NCBI RefSeq assembly: GCF_040822115.1 | Contig: NZ_CP162004.1 | Span: forward strand, 682,001-746,000 | Direction: 5' to 3' | Source of the DNA: Flavobacterium sp. WC2421 | Lineage (GTDB): Bacteria > Bacteroidota > Bacteroidia > Flavobacteriales > Flavobacteriaceae | DNA length: 64,000 nt | Part shown: positions 26,607-34,292 of the stretch, piece by piece | Position numbering within the stretch: the first letter of the stretch is position 1 | Layout: each line of letters begins with the position of its first letter | The notes under the pieces: model-generated | What the model saw: the letters and a program-made list of their open reading frames with translations, nothing else | What the model was told of the DNA's origin: nothing | Database searches by the model: none | Made by a program: the position numbers and the translations under genes

Positions 26607-27854
26607 TTATAATTTGATAATTTCTTTAATGTGTAATTTTGTTCCGTCAGGGCTTGGCTCTGTTCTTACGTTTAGGTTGTCCCCAAGGGAAATATGATTC
26701 TGCATAACCATATTTGGTTGGATACTAAGGCTATTTGAACCGTTATTCGGTTGGAAGGTGCCATATCCATTTTCGGCTATTCTAGTGACATGACCTTCAT
26801 GCCATTCCATTGCATTTTGATTGTTGTTGTTTTCTACCAGGTCTATCCATAAACTTTCGTTTGCCTCCATGCTGCTGTTGTCATTTAGATAGTTTTGATA
26901 CCATACCAGCAAATCGCAGACAGTAAATGTTAACTGGTAAAGTAGGTATGGCGTTTTTATTTGTGCCCTATAATCTTGATAATCCATGTTTTTTGCTGGA
27001 TCCACATCCGATGTATGTGAGGCGGCTCCTGTGATGAATAATAAATTTTTGATGTTATCAGCCATTAATTTTGAAAAATGAGTTTTCGAACACCTAACGT
27101 TATTGGGTTTACAATGTTTGGTTGGTTCACCTGCTAAAAACAAACTAGAATCTGTTAGATTAAGTTTGCCATCCTTACCAATACAATTCTCATGTAATAT
27201 ATTATACTTAACAGCGTCTCTAAAAACATATTCAACATATTTTCTAAGTTGTGTAAAATAGAGTGAAGGTTCTAAATCACTTCCATTCGATTGAATTGAT
27301 TTGATTATGGTTACAAGATGATTTATATCTTCAGCAGGAACATTTATTTTTTTTGCGATGTGAAAAACCTGTCTATGTTGAATCTCAATTTTAGTTTGTT
27401 CCAAGTTATCGATTTCTTTTATAATGTCTTGAATTAACTCTTTTTCATGCAATGTTTTAGTATAGTAGTCAAATTCTATTCTACCAAATTTTATATTATT
27501 CTGGTATTCCAAAATAGGTTCCATAAATTCCTGATTTGTCAAATTTCTTTGAGCTCCAGTATAAATAAACCAAGGGATTATTCTGTCACCCAATAATTCA
27601 CTTAAGAATTTTAAAGAATAGAATAAACCAGTATTACTTTGCTTTTCTTCATCAATATCTGATTTTTTGTACCCAGTAGCATCTAATATAACTGCCTGGT
27701 ATTCATAACTGGAATCATTTTTTAATAATTCCATTCCTTGCACATGATATTTTTCACTAACCAATTCAATATTGGCCATTTTAGCCATTTTCTTGATTTG
27801 CTCCAATGGCTGACCATTATGTTGATCATCTATCAATAAGACTTTATAGCTCAT
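26607..27854 (-). CDS. Receiver-domain response regulator with C-terminal OB-like domain
   Basis: A 415-residue protein if started at 27854 (MSYKVLLIDD), where the ATG overlaps the kinase stop by 11 bases; an ATG at 27881 would add nine residues. The N-terminal receiver has all canonical residues: Asp9-Asp10, phosphoacceptor Asp58 (AVILDAT), Thr99 (FIYTG) and Lys133. A helical middle domain (about 150-335) contains FITGAASHT, weakly like HEPN/DUF4145-type helices. Residues about 354-415 resemble a cold-shock/OB fold (GHVTRIAENGYGTF). It lacks a standard HTH output, so its target is probably RNA, single-stranded DNA or a protein. It is presumably phosphorylated by the preceding kinase fusion. 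Confidence 0.8.
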   Translation of the reverse strand: MSYKVLLIDDQHNGQPLEQIKKMAKMANIELVSEKYHVQGMELLKNDSSYEYQAVILDATGYKKSDIDEEKQSNTGLFYSLKFLSELLGDRIIPWFIYTGAQRNLTNQEFMEPILEYQNNIKFGRIEFDYYTKTLHEKELIQDIIKEIDNLEQTKIEIQHRQVFHIAKKINVPAEDINHLVTIIKSIQSNGSDLEPSLYFTQLRKYVEYVFRDAVKYNILHENCIGKDGKLNLTDSSLFLAGEPTKHCKPNNVRCSKTHFSKLMADNIKNLLFITGAASHTSDVDPAKNMDYQDYRAQIKTPYLLYQLTFTVCDLLVWYQNYLNDNSSMEANESLWIDLVENNNNQNAMEWHEGHVTRIAENGYGTFQPNNGSNSLSIQPNMVMQNHISLGDNLNVRTEPSPDGTKLHIKEIIKL

Positions 27855-30531
27855 AAGATAATTTGTATTTAAATTCAACACCTACTTCAAAAGTATAACC
27901 ATTAGCTTCATCAATGGCATAATTATTTTGAAATACTTTACCATTATTGCGCTCGGTAAGAACTTTAACGATATGACCTCCTTTGCCAGAATTAGACGTA
28001 GATCCTGCTTTCCCTCCATCAGCAAAATAATCCATAGCATTAATTTTTGAAGGTTTCCCATTATTTAAAACAGCAATTGTAACCATCTCTTCTTTAGAAT
28101 CTAATGACAACGCCATTTTAATCTTGTTGACTTGATTTGAACCCTTAAAACCACCATGTTTAATTGCGTTATCGAAAATATTTGTAAAAACTCTTTGCAA
28201 ATCTTTTTTGTAAACTGATATAATAAGTTCCTTTATATCAAAATCAATCTTAATTTTATCAATATCAGTACAATCAATTTCAAATAAATTACCATTGCTC
28301 TTCAACTGATTATCACAGAATTCTTTGATGAATACTAGAACATCAATATTTTCTTTTATAGAAGCATTTTCTGAAGTGTCATATAAATCGGAAAGAATAA
28401 CTGCTAATTTTTGCACACTAGTATAAATATCTTTGATAGACGAATGAACGGTGTCATTACTGTCCTGATCTACAATATTATTAAACAGCTCCGGATTTGC
28501 ATCCGCAAACATTTCTAAAGTAACTATTTGCCCTTTGAGATTTAATAATTCTCCATTACGAATATCATGTAATTTCCATTGAAAATCATTCATACGTTCT
28601 TTTAACAAAGTATCAATCGTCGCTTGAAGCTGAAAGGTTTCAATTTTGCCTTTATCAGATTGAATTCTGGCTCCTTCAGTTAATGCCCTTTGGAGGATTA
28701 ATGAACCTTGTGTATCAAAACGTGGAATAACGACTTTGATTCGCATAAAATCCTGCTTTCTTAAATTTGGCATTACCGTCCCTAAAGAAAAAGAATCAAC
28801 TTGCTTGGTTACATAATCGCTGCTTAGTTGCTGTATTAAGTATGATAAATCAACAATGTCATTATTGATAGTAAATGCATCAATATCTGGAGATATAAAG
28901 ACAGGATAGTCTAAACTAGCATCAATAAAGCTAGGTTTTAGTTTATTAAAGCGTTTAGAAATCAACAGAGCAGGAGCGGTTAATTTATTAAAAACTCTAC
29001 TAACGATATCCTCTGCCAAGGAGTCGATTGCAATAGTATAAAGAAATGAATCGTTTAATAAATCTGAAATTTTAACTAATTTTCCAGATTCATTGTCAGT
29101 TCTAACTCTGGGAACTGACGTTAATACATTTGATAATTCAACTAATGTAGATCCTTCAGGAACTTCAAAATCGTCAATTGTTGTTAAATATCTCGGTAAA
29201 TTGAAATTGAAATCGTTTTCCGCGATCTCAGAATAAGGTACAATTCTTGAAAATTCATTCTCTTCTTTACCATTCTCCCATACATCTGCTATATGGTTGA
29301 TGTTTTCCGGCATCAGTTTATTTATAAACCTTTCAGATAAATATTCTTTACTTGCGTCGATAATAAAAATTGAATCTCTTTTAAAATCCGGTTTATTCTC
29401 AAGTATAATTATAGAACTAGGTATTCCTGTACCATATAATAATTTTGCCGGTAATCCAATTATGCCTTTTATGAAGCCGGATTCCAATAGATATTTACGA
29501 ATATTTCTTTCAGATCCTCCTCTAAAAAGGACGCCGTTTGATACGACGCAGGCAGCTACACCATTTTCCTTCAAAGATTTAACGATATGCAGTAAAAAAG
29601 CAAAGTCACCGCTATTTGTGGGAGGTATTCCAGTAGTGGAATTCCATCTATCGAACATATCACTATGGGGGTCTGTAGACCAATTGTGGACATTAAAAGG
29701 AGGATTAGAAACAACATAATCAAACTTTTTAAGTTGAGTTTGAATATGGTTGGATTTATCCATGGAAACATCTAAAAAGCTGGGAAAATTTAAAACATCG
29801 CGATTCTCCAAATTATAATCAGTAATTCCATGAAAAAGGAAAGTCAATTTTGCCACGAAGATGTTTTCTGGAATTCTTGTTTCTCCATATATAGTCACAT
29901 CATCACCACCTTCTTTAAAAACTGAAAATAAAAGACTCCCTGTTCCGCAAACAGGATCATAAATGCTTTTGACACTATTATCTTTTTTGAAACCAATTAG
30001 TTTTGCTATTAAAATACCAATTTCATTGGGTGTGGCTGTTCCAGCAGAATACTTGACGCTATTTTCAATAAAAGATTGGTTTACGTGCTCAAATGTGTCA
30101 ACCCAGATGGTATTTCTTGTATTATCGGACGAAGCATGTCTGTTAGAATAATCTTCAATTAAAAGAATAATATTACCCAGAATAATATCTGAATCATGGT
30201 CTTTTCCTAAAACGGAGGCGCTATTAAAATCAATGAAATTTATTACACCATCGAAAATAGGGTTCTCCCTAGCAATAGAATTTAATCGCTTATTTATTTC
30301 ATTACCAATTGAAGTTCTTTCTTCATAACATAATTTTAAAATAGATTGAAAATCACAATCGGCGGGAATCGTTATATTCAAACCTGTATTAGTGTTTTTA
30401 TTATCACTAATGTGTCTTAAAAACACCAATGTTAAAATATAGTTTTTTAGACTATCGACCTCAATTTTACCCCGGAGTTTATTTAATAAATTCCAAAAAT
30501 CACTATTCCAACTATTTTTACTCTCAGACAT
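27844..30531 (-). CDS. Type I methyltransferase-specificity protein fused to a histidine kinase
   Basis: An 895-residue four-part protein. Residues 1-130: HsdM_N-like helices (FWNLLNKLRGKIEVDSLKNY). Residues 150-430: N6-adenine methyltransferase with motif I DPVCGTG (Asp192) and motif IV NPPF (Asn276). Residues 450-640: an HsdS-like target-recognition region ending in GTVMPNLRKQDFMRIKVVIP. Residues 645-895: a histidine kinase with H-box LHDIRN (His655), N-box NIFDNAIKH (Asn788), and G-boxes NNG (823-825) and GKGGH (849-853). All catalytic motifs of both enzymes are intact. It overlaps the receiver gene by 11 bases. The layout suggests a kinase controlled by DNA binding or methylation state. 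Domain identities are clear; the sensing role is inference. Confidence 0.88.
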   Translation of the reverse strand: MSESKNSWNSDFWNLLNKLRGKIEVDSLKNYILTLVFLRHISDNKNTNTGLNITIPADCDFQSILKLCYEERTSIGNEINKRLNSIARENPIFDGVINFIDFNSASVLGKDHDSDIILGNIILLIEDYSNRHASSDNTRNTIWVDTFEHVNQSFIENSVKYSAGTATPNEIGILIAKLIGFKKDNSVKSIYDPVCGTGSLLFSVFKEGGDDVTIYGETRIPENIFVAKLTFLFHGITDYNLENRDVLNFPSFLDVSMDKSNHIQTQLKKFDYVVSNPPFNVHNWSTDPHSDMFDRWNSTTGIPPTNSGDFAFLLHIVKSLKENGVAACVVSNGVLFRGGSERNIRKYLLESGFIKGIIGLPAKLLYGTGIPSSIIILENKPDFKRDSIFIIDASKEYLSERFINKLMPENINHIADVWENGKEENEFSRIVPYSEIAENDFNFNLPRYLTTIDDFEVPEGSTLVELSNVLTSVPRVRTDNESGKLVKISDLLNDSFLYTIAIDSLAEDIVSRVFNKLTAPALLISKRFNKLKPSFIDASLDYPVFISPDIDAFTINNDIVDLSYLIQQLSSDYVTKQVDSFSLGTVMPNLRKQDFMRIKVVIPRFDTQGSLILQRALTEGARIQSDKGKIETFQLQATIDTLLKERMNDFQWKLHDIRNGELLNLKGQIVTLEMFADANPELFNNIVDQDSNDTVHSSIKDIYTSVQKLAVILSDLYDTSENASIKENIDVLVFIKEFCDNQLKSNGNLFEIDCTDIDKIKIDFDIKELIISVYKKDLQRVFTNIFDNAIKHGGFKGSNQVNKIKMALSLDSKEEMVTIAVLNNGKPSKINAMDYFADGGKAGSTSNSGKGGHIVKVLTERNNGKVFQNNYAIDEANGYTFEVGVEFKYKLSYEL

Positions 30532-30557
30532 AAACTTTTATTTAACTAATTACTTTG

Positions 30558-30594
30558 CAAATGTAAATTGCATTAGTGCATTACACGTGCATTA
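30558..30594 (-). promoter_or_regulatory. Promoter and three-fold operator of the defence operon
   Basis: On the minus strand TACATTTG (30558-30565) is a -7 box 26 bases before the kinase-fusion start. Upstream, where the -33 region should lie, are three direct copies of TAATGCA (plus-strand TGCATTA at 30569-30575, 30577-30583 and 30588-30594). The third overlaps the WYL stop codon. Repeats covering the spacer between -33 and -7 fit a repressor site, most simply for the adjacent WYL protein. Confidence 0.55.
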
Positions 30595-31590
30595 ATAATT
30601 ATTTTTCATTTTATCGATTCTATCTTCTAGTTTTTCAACTAAAAATTGTGGTTTAATTAGTCTGATTTTTTCTCCAAAAGACAAAATCAATGTTTCCAAC
30701 TCATAGTTTGGTATTAGGTTTAAGTGAATGAAATACTTACCATCTTGTTCTTTAATTTTCTGTGAGCCGTGAATAGGTTTGGTTTTTAAGTAAGGGACCA
30801 GAGACTGGTTAGCTTCAATTACGATCTCTTGGACTTCATCATTTGATACAGTAACTCCCACAACATCTTCGAAATATTCATTAAAGTCGATTTCAGTCTC
30901 TATATATTCCTGAGAAGTTTCTTGTATACTTTCTATTCTGTCTAAAGCTAAATTTGTTATAGTTTCATAATCATTGGACTTCCCAAATAAAAACCAACGC
31001 ATATTATATTGCTTTAAATAATAGGGATGTAGGGAAAGGGTAGTAGCAGTATCTGTTTTGAAATTCTTATATTCAATATTTAAAACCTTTTTATAAAGAA
31101 TTGCATTATAAAGTTCCGGAATGTATTCCAATCCCTTCAAGTATTCATTTTGTTCAAAACTGATAATAATCTCCTTTTGTTGTTTCAAGTTAAATGTAGA
31201 TTCTAATCTTGTATTTAGCTCATTGATCCAATTGTATTGTGGTAATCCTTTGAAGCGGTCTAATGTTAACAATGCTTCCCTTAATTGATTTGCTTCTGTT
31301 TCATTCAAGGGTTGGTTTGAAATCGAAAAAGAAGGGTTTTGATACCTATAGAAAACTCTTCTCCCTTCTTTGTCTTTTGTGAGTTCAACATTCCAACCTT
31401 GTTCACTTTCCATGAATCTTAGATCATCATAGAGTTGTCTTTTTTTAATCCCTTCTTCATTTCCGGAATACTCATAAATTGCTTTATTACATTCTTCGAT
31501 AAGATCTTCAATAGCGTATTTTCTTCCAGTATTACGGAAGCACTTATCTAAAGTTTGGTATCGGATAATAGCATGTTTATTTGTAGACAT
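30592..31590 (-). CDS. WYL-domain transcriptional regulator
   Basis: A 332-residue regulator: an N-terminal winged helix (about 1-85; RYQTLDKCFRNTGRKYAIED and a KKRQLYDDLRFMESEQGW segment), a central WYL domain (about 165-235, YLKQYNMRWFLFG) and a C-terminal WCX-like domain. WYL proteins of the BrxR/CapW type control defence islands and respond to nucleic-acid signals. It is the first gene of the minus-strand cluster, and its stop codon lies inside a repeat array upstream of the kinase-fusion promoter. A role as repressor of the operon is inferred from that position. Confidence 0.9.
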   Translation of the reverse strand: MSTNKHAIIRYQTLDKCFRNTGRKYAIEDLIEECNKAIYEYSGNEEGIKKRQLYDDLRFMESEQGWNVELTKDKEGRRVFYRYQNPSFSISNQPLNETEANQLREALLTLDRFKGLPQYNWINELNTRLESTFNLKQQKEIIISFEQNEYLKGLEYIPELYNAILYKKVLNIEYKNFKTDTATTLSLHPYYLKQYNMRWFLFGKSNDYETITNLALDRIESIQETSQEYIETEIDFNEYFEDVVGVTVSNDEVQEIVIEANQSLVPYLKTKPIHGSQKIKEQDGKYFIHLNLIPNYELETLILSFGEKIRLIKPQFLVEKLEDRIDKMKNNY

Positions 31591-31927
31591 GTAAGAATTT
31601 AGTTCTGAATTTTATATAACACAATAATACAACAAAGCATAGGAATTAGAATGAGGAAAGCCGTAAAGGATTGCCTTATTTTAGATTAATTCCATGCTCT
31701 TTAATTTGTTTTGATTGCATTTGAGTAAAGAAACGATATTTTGTAGGAATTTACTATACCCAGTTTTAGTGATATTCTAAATGATTGTTAAGATAAGGAT
31801 TCGCTTAATTTATATGTTTTATGGGGTTTTAAGGTCTGGATTTATTTTTAATTTATATATTTGAATATCATTACGAACTACACTTAAGTAGTAGCAACCT
31901 GCGACCACACGCGAAGGTGCTGAAACA
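31591..31927. other. Intergenic region between WYL gene and right-end genes
   Basis: No gene or RNA recognised. On the + strand a -7 box TATATTTG (31856-31863) lies 64 bases before the ATG at 31928, so this region holds the promoter for the three right-end genes. The WYL promoter must also lie here, but no clear box was found for it. Confidence 0.5.
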
Positions 31928-32335
31928 ATGAGCCTAAACAAAGGAAAAATTATGTTTAAAACACCTCGGTTTATTTCCAAATTCAATACTGCTTTAAAAA
32001 CAAAAAAGGCTGAAAAAAATCTGTTTAAGATTTATTTAGACCTCGATTTCCAGTTTTATAGTGTCGATTTTGACGAGCTCCACGAAGTCAACTATGTATA
32101 TGACGAGAAGGAGTTGTACGACCAAAGTATCGCTGGTATTACAACGTTTTTAAAATTTCAAAAACCCAATGGAAGGGATTATGAGTTTTACCCTGATATC
32201 TATTATACACAACTAGGTAAAAATCAAAAATATGCTATTATCACGTATTCTTTTACAGGAGCTTATTCTACTAAAGCAGTTGCAATGGTTCAGAGACTGC
32301 GATTAGATACTATAGAGATATTTAAACATTCCTAA
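31928..32335 (+). CDS. Unknown small protein, right-end gene 1
   Basis: A 135-residue protein without recognised domain; an internal ATG at 31958 (MFKTPRF) is an alternative start. The central part is acidic and aromatic (YLDLDFQFYSVDFDELHEVNYVY, split by turns) and the end is basic. No signal peptide or transmembrane helix is evident. It is followed 8 bp later by another unknown gene, and a TATATTTG promoter box lies upstream, so the two are probably one transcript. It is the first gene of the region between the defence operon and the right att site. Confidence 0.65.
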   Translation: MSLNKGKIMFKTPRFISKFNTALKTKKAEKNLFKIYLDLDFQFYSVDFDELHEVNYVYDEKELYDQSIAGITTFLKFQKPNGRDYEFYPDIYYTQLGKNQKYAIITYSFTGAYSTKAVAMVQRLRLDTIEIFKHS

Positions 32336-32343
32336 AAAATATA

Positions 32344-32727
32344 ATGAAAACAAAAGCAATAAAAACTTTTACAGCTGTCATTACCCTTGGACTAGAAATA
32401 GGCTATAGCAAAGAGCTTTATAAGAAAGGTTTTTTTATTCAGACCCTTCAGGAGTATCAAAGGCATAGAATTGATGAAGCAAGTATTTATTTAAGTGCTT
32501 CAATCACCGAATGCATTATTGTTTTAAGTGGTCAGGAAGAAAAACATATAAGATTAGAATTTATAAACTATCCTAAATTTCCTTTGGAAGTTGAGGTGTT
32601 TAAAAATGAAATAATAAAACTTGGTTCTCATTTGCTTAAGAAGTTGCAGCAGAATAGATCTGTTATTGTGTTTACAGATGAAACGATTATGTTGGAAATC
32701 GATGAAGCAATAGACCCAAGGATTTAA
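32344..32727 (+). CDS. Unknown small protein, right-end gene 2
   Basis: A 127-residue soluble protein of mixed helix and strand content, no recognised family. It has a hydrophobic strand EASIYLSASITECIIVLSG and a C-terminal VIVFTDETIMLEIDE segment. It starts 8 bp after the preceding gene and is probably co-transcribed. Function unknown; location in the island end suggests accessory or defence-related cargo, but nothing in the sequence confirms that. Confidence 0.65.
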   Translation: MKTKAIKTFTAVITLGLEIGYSKELYKKGFFIQTLQEYQRHRIDEASIYLSASITECIIVLSGQEEKHIRLEFINYPKFPLEVEVFKNEIIKLGSHLLKKLQQNRSVIVFTDETIMLEIDEAIDPRI

Positions 32728-32788
32728 ATAAATTTACAATATTAAAGAAGTTACAAACCAATTTTTGTAACCAATAACAAAAAAACAT

Positions 32789-33229
32789 ATGAAAATTACA
32801 AAAGATTTTTTTTTGACAATTACCTATTTGATAGTTCTATATCTCATTTTGACTTTAAATAATTTAGCATTTCAATGGCTAACTATAAAAGTTATTGCGC
32901 CAATTTTTGAATGGTTTTATGTGTTAGATTGGTTTTGGAAAATTCTTATCTTAGTTTTTGGGGGTATTAGTATAATTACGATTTTTTACAGTTTGCTCAC
33001 TTTGCTTGGAACCATAGTTAATATGTTCTTGGGTAGGGTGTTTCCTTACAATAAAGTAACATTAATAGGCTCGATTATTTTGTGCCTTATAAATATAACT
33101 ATTTTAGAAATCCTCGCATGGAAACTACCAAAATATGATTTTTGGCTTTTCGGATTATGGCTAATTATTGCATATGTTATTGTTCAGATGAATTGGGTTT
33201 TTATTTACCAGCCGAAAAGTAATGACTAA
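32789..33229 (+). CDS. Unknown four-helix membrane protein, right-end gene 3
   Basis: A 146-residue integral membrane protein with about four transmembrane helices (residues about 8-28, 45-70, 85-110 and 118-140) and no sizeable soluble domain. No family recognised. It follows the two small unknown genes by 61 bp. A link between these genes and a membrane-acting defence effector is possible, but only by position. Confidence 0.7.
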   Translation: MKITKDFFLTITYLIVLYLILTLNNLAFQWLTIKVIAPIFEWFYVLDWFWKILILVFGGISIITIFYSLLTLLGTIVNMFLGRVFPYNKVTLIGSIILCLINITILEILAWKLPKYDFWLFGLWLIIAYVIVQMNWVFIYQPKSND

Positions 33230-33275
33230 AAAACTAAAAGCTGTATTAATAATCCTTTTTATCAATATTCAATGA
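33222..33275 (+). pseudogene. Possible remnant gene start (17 codons)
   Basis: ATG overlapping the previous stop by 8 bases opens a short frame MTKKLKAVLIILFINIQ then stop. It looks like the first half of a signal peptide and may be the start of a gene lost when the island end decayed. Chance is a fair alternative. Confidence 0.2.
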
Positions 33276-33849
33276 GAAAACTGGAAGGAGAAATAGAATT
33301 AATTCACATTAGTTTTTAAGATTGTATGTTAAACTGTAATTTTTTTTTACAAAAAAAAATAGAGACATTAAGGACTATATATAAAGTAGAGGGTGGGAAG
33401 TTGAAAAGGAAAATGACTTTTAAAACAGCCACCCCCCCTAGGTGAAAAATGTTTTCTTCGATTTGTTTTGAAATTTTATGTTCTTCACTGGTCGAGGGAT
33501 TTCGCATCCTGTATCAGTGATTTGTAACAGTATAGTAAAACAGCTCTGTTAAGTTATTTTTATTCGCTTTTATATTGCTGAATAGCAATGCCTGTCTAGG
33601 TTGTTTGCACAATTACAAACCGTCACTTCTTTTTCAAAGTAACATTATAACTGAATACTTACTTTGTATAATTGAAAAATGTCATATAAGTTGAAAGAGA
33701 TGAAAACTATCTTAACAGGAAAAGGACATGAATAGGTGTTTGTATCTATACTTTCAATTTATTCTAAAATTTAAAAACACAGCAACTATAATATATAAGA
33801 AATATAAACATTGAAAAATGAGTTTATTTTGCGTGTTTTCTCTTTTGTT
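33276..33849. other. Non-coding right end of the island
   Basis: About 570 bp with no convincing gene. It contains a short G/C run (CCACCCCCCCTAGG near 33430) and AT-rich sequence. A 63-codon minus-strand frame here lacks codon bias and any recognisable feature. Confidence 0.5.
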
Positions 33850-33868
33850 GGGCAATAGTCGGGCAAAT
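33850..33868. repeat. Candidate integrase arm-type site, right
   Basis: GGGCAATAGTCGGGCAAAT differs at one base from 11476-11494 at the left end and has the same orientation. It lies 55 bp inside the right att repeat. Confidence 0.55.
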
Positions 33869-33876
33869 AAAATAAA

Positions 33877-33920
33877 AAAAAGCCTGTAATACCTGATAAA
33901 CAAGTGATTACAGACTTTTT
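33877..33920 (-). terminator. Island-borne terminator for tRNA-Leu
   Basis: Stem AAAAAGCCTGTAAT / ATTACAGACTTTTT. Its single imperfect pair is C-A on the + strand but G-U on the minus strand, so it folds best in the tRNA's transcript. It starts 3 bases after the tRNA 3' end and ends in a T-run on that strand. It replaces the native terminator now stranded at 11281-11308. Confidence 0.75.
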
Positions 33921-33922
33921 AA

Positions 33923-33940
33923 GTACCCGGAGCCGGAGTC
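33923..33940. repeat. Right attachment-site repeat, inside tRNA-Leu
   Basis: The 18 bases are identical to 11309-11326 and cover the acceptor 3' strand and part of the T-arm of the intact tRNA-Leu gene. Confidence 0.9.
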
Positions 33941-34003
33941 GAACCGGCACGGTTTCCCACAGGTGTTTGAGACCAGCGCGTCTACCAATTCCGCCATCCG
34001 GGC
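33924..34003 (-). tRNA. tRNA-Leu(CAA)
   Basis: Class II tRNA of 80 nt. The acceptor stem GCCCGGA pairs with TCCGGGT (one G-U pair) and the discriminator is A. The D-arm contains AATTGGTAGACGC, the anticodon loop CTCAAAC gives anticodon CAA (33967-33969 on the complement), a long variable arm follows, and the T-loop is GTTCGAC. CCA is not encoded, common in Bacteroidetes. It reads UUG codons. Its 3' end is the integration site of the island on its downstream side. Confidence 0.95.
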
Positions 34004-34165
34004 TTAGCTAGACATGAAATAACAACAGTTATTTCAACGCAATAAAAGAGGAGATTGTAATAAATCAACCATCGATTCCTTTAACACGGTGCAAATGTAA
34101 AAAATAATATTAAAAATTCTACTAAAAATACTTAATTTTTTCCTTTCAGAGTTGAATAAATTTTA

Positions 34166-34173
34166 TAAATTTG
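34166..34173 (+). promoter_or_regulatory. -7 promoter box of prs
   Basis: TAAATTTG matches TAnnTTTG. It implies a leader of about 110 nt before the prs ATG; the leader holds several GC-richer short words but no known riboswitch was recognised. Confidence 0.5.
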
Positions 34174-34292
34174 CACCTCGTTAAAAACGCAACACACAAC
34201 TAACTACACCCGAGGCGCATACAAACATCTGGCTTAGACAATTGACGAAGCCGAACAGTATGGAGCGTAGCGGAATAAAAACAACAAATTAA

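Larger units (their letters stand above)
11309..33940. mobile_element. 22.6-kb integrated genomic island in tRNA-Leu(CAA) carrying a defence operon
   Basis: Delimited by 18-bp direct repeats of the tRNA-Leu 3' end. It carries a tyrosine integrase just inside the left end, a small MerR/Xis-like DNA-binding gene, a polymerase-like gene and, near both ends, paired TCGGGCAA repeats typical of integrase arm sites. Cargo is a 14-kb type I restriction operon with regulators and extra defence-type genes. No conjugation (relaxase, Tra) genes or phage structural genes are visible, so it is probably an integrative element or satellite mobilised by a helper. Circularisation is predicted, not shown. Confidence 0.88.

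Noticed and set aside
27844-30531. Ordinary second hsdM gene
   Set aside because: The frame continues through a recognition-type region into complete histidine-kinase boxes without a stop, and couples to a receiver gene, so it is not a plain M subunit.
33316-33507. 63-codon minus-strand frame at the right island end
   Set aside because: Runs over a poly-T/G-rich stretch, has no domain, promoter or neighbour support.
11309-33940. Prophage
   Set aside because: No capsid, portal, terminase, tail or lysis genes are visible; an integrase and a polymerase-like gene alone do not make a prophage.
34174-34292. Riboswitch in the prs leader
   Set aside because: The leader is about 110 nt with some GC-richer words, but no known aptamer pattern or terminator/antiterminator pair could be drawn.
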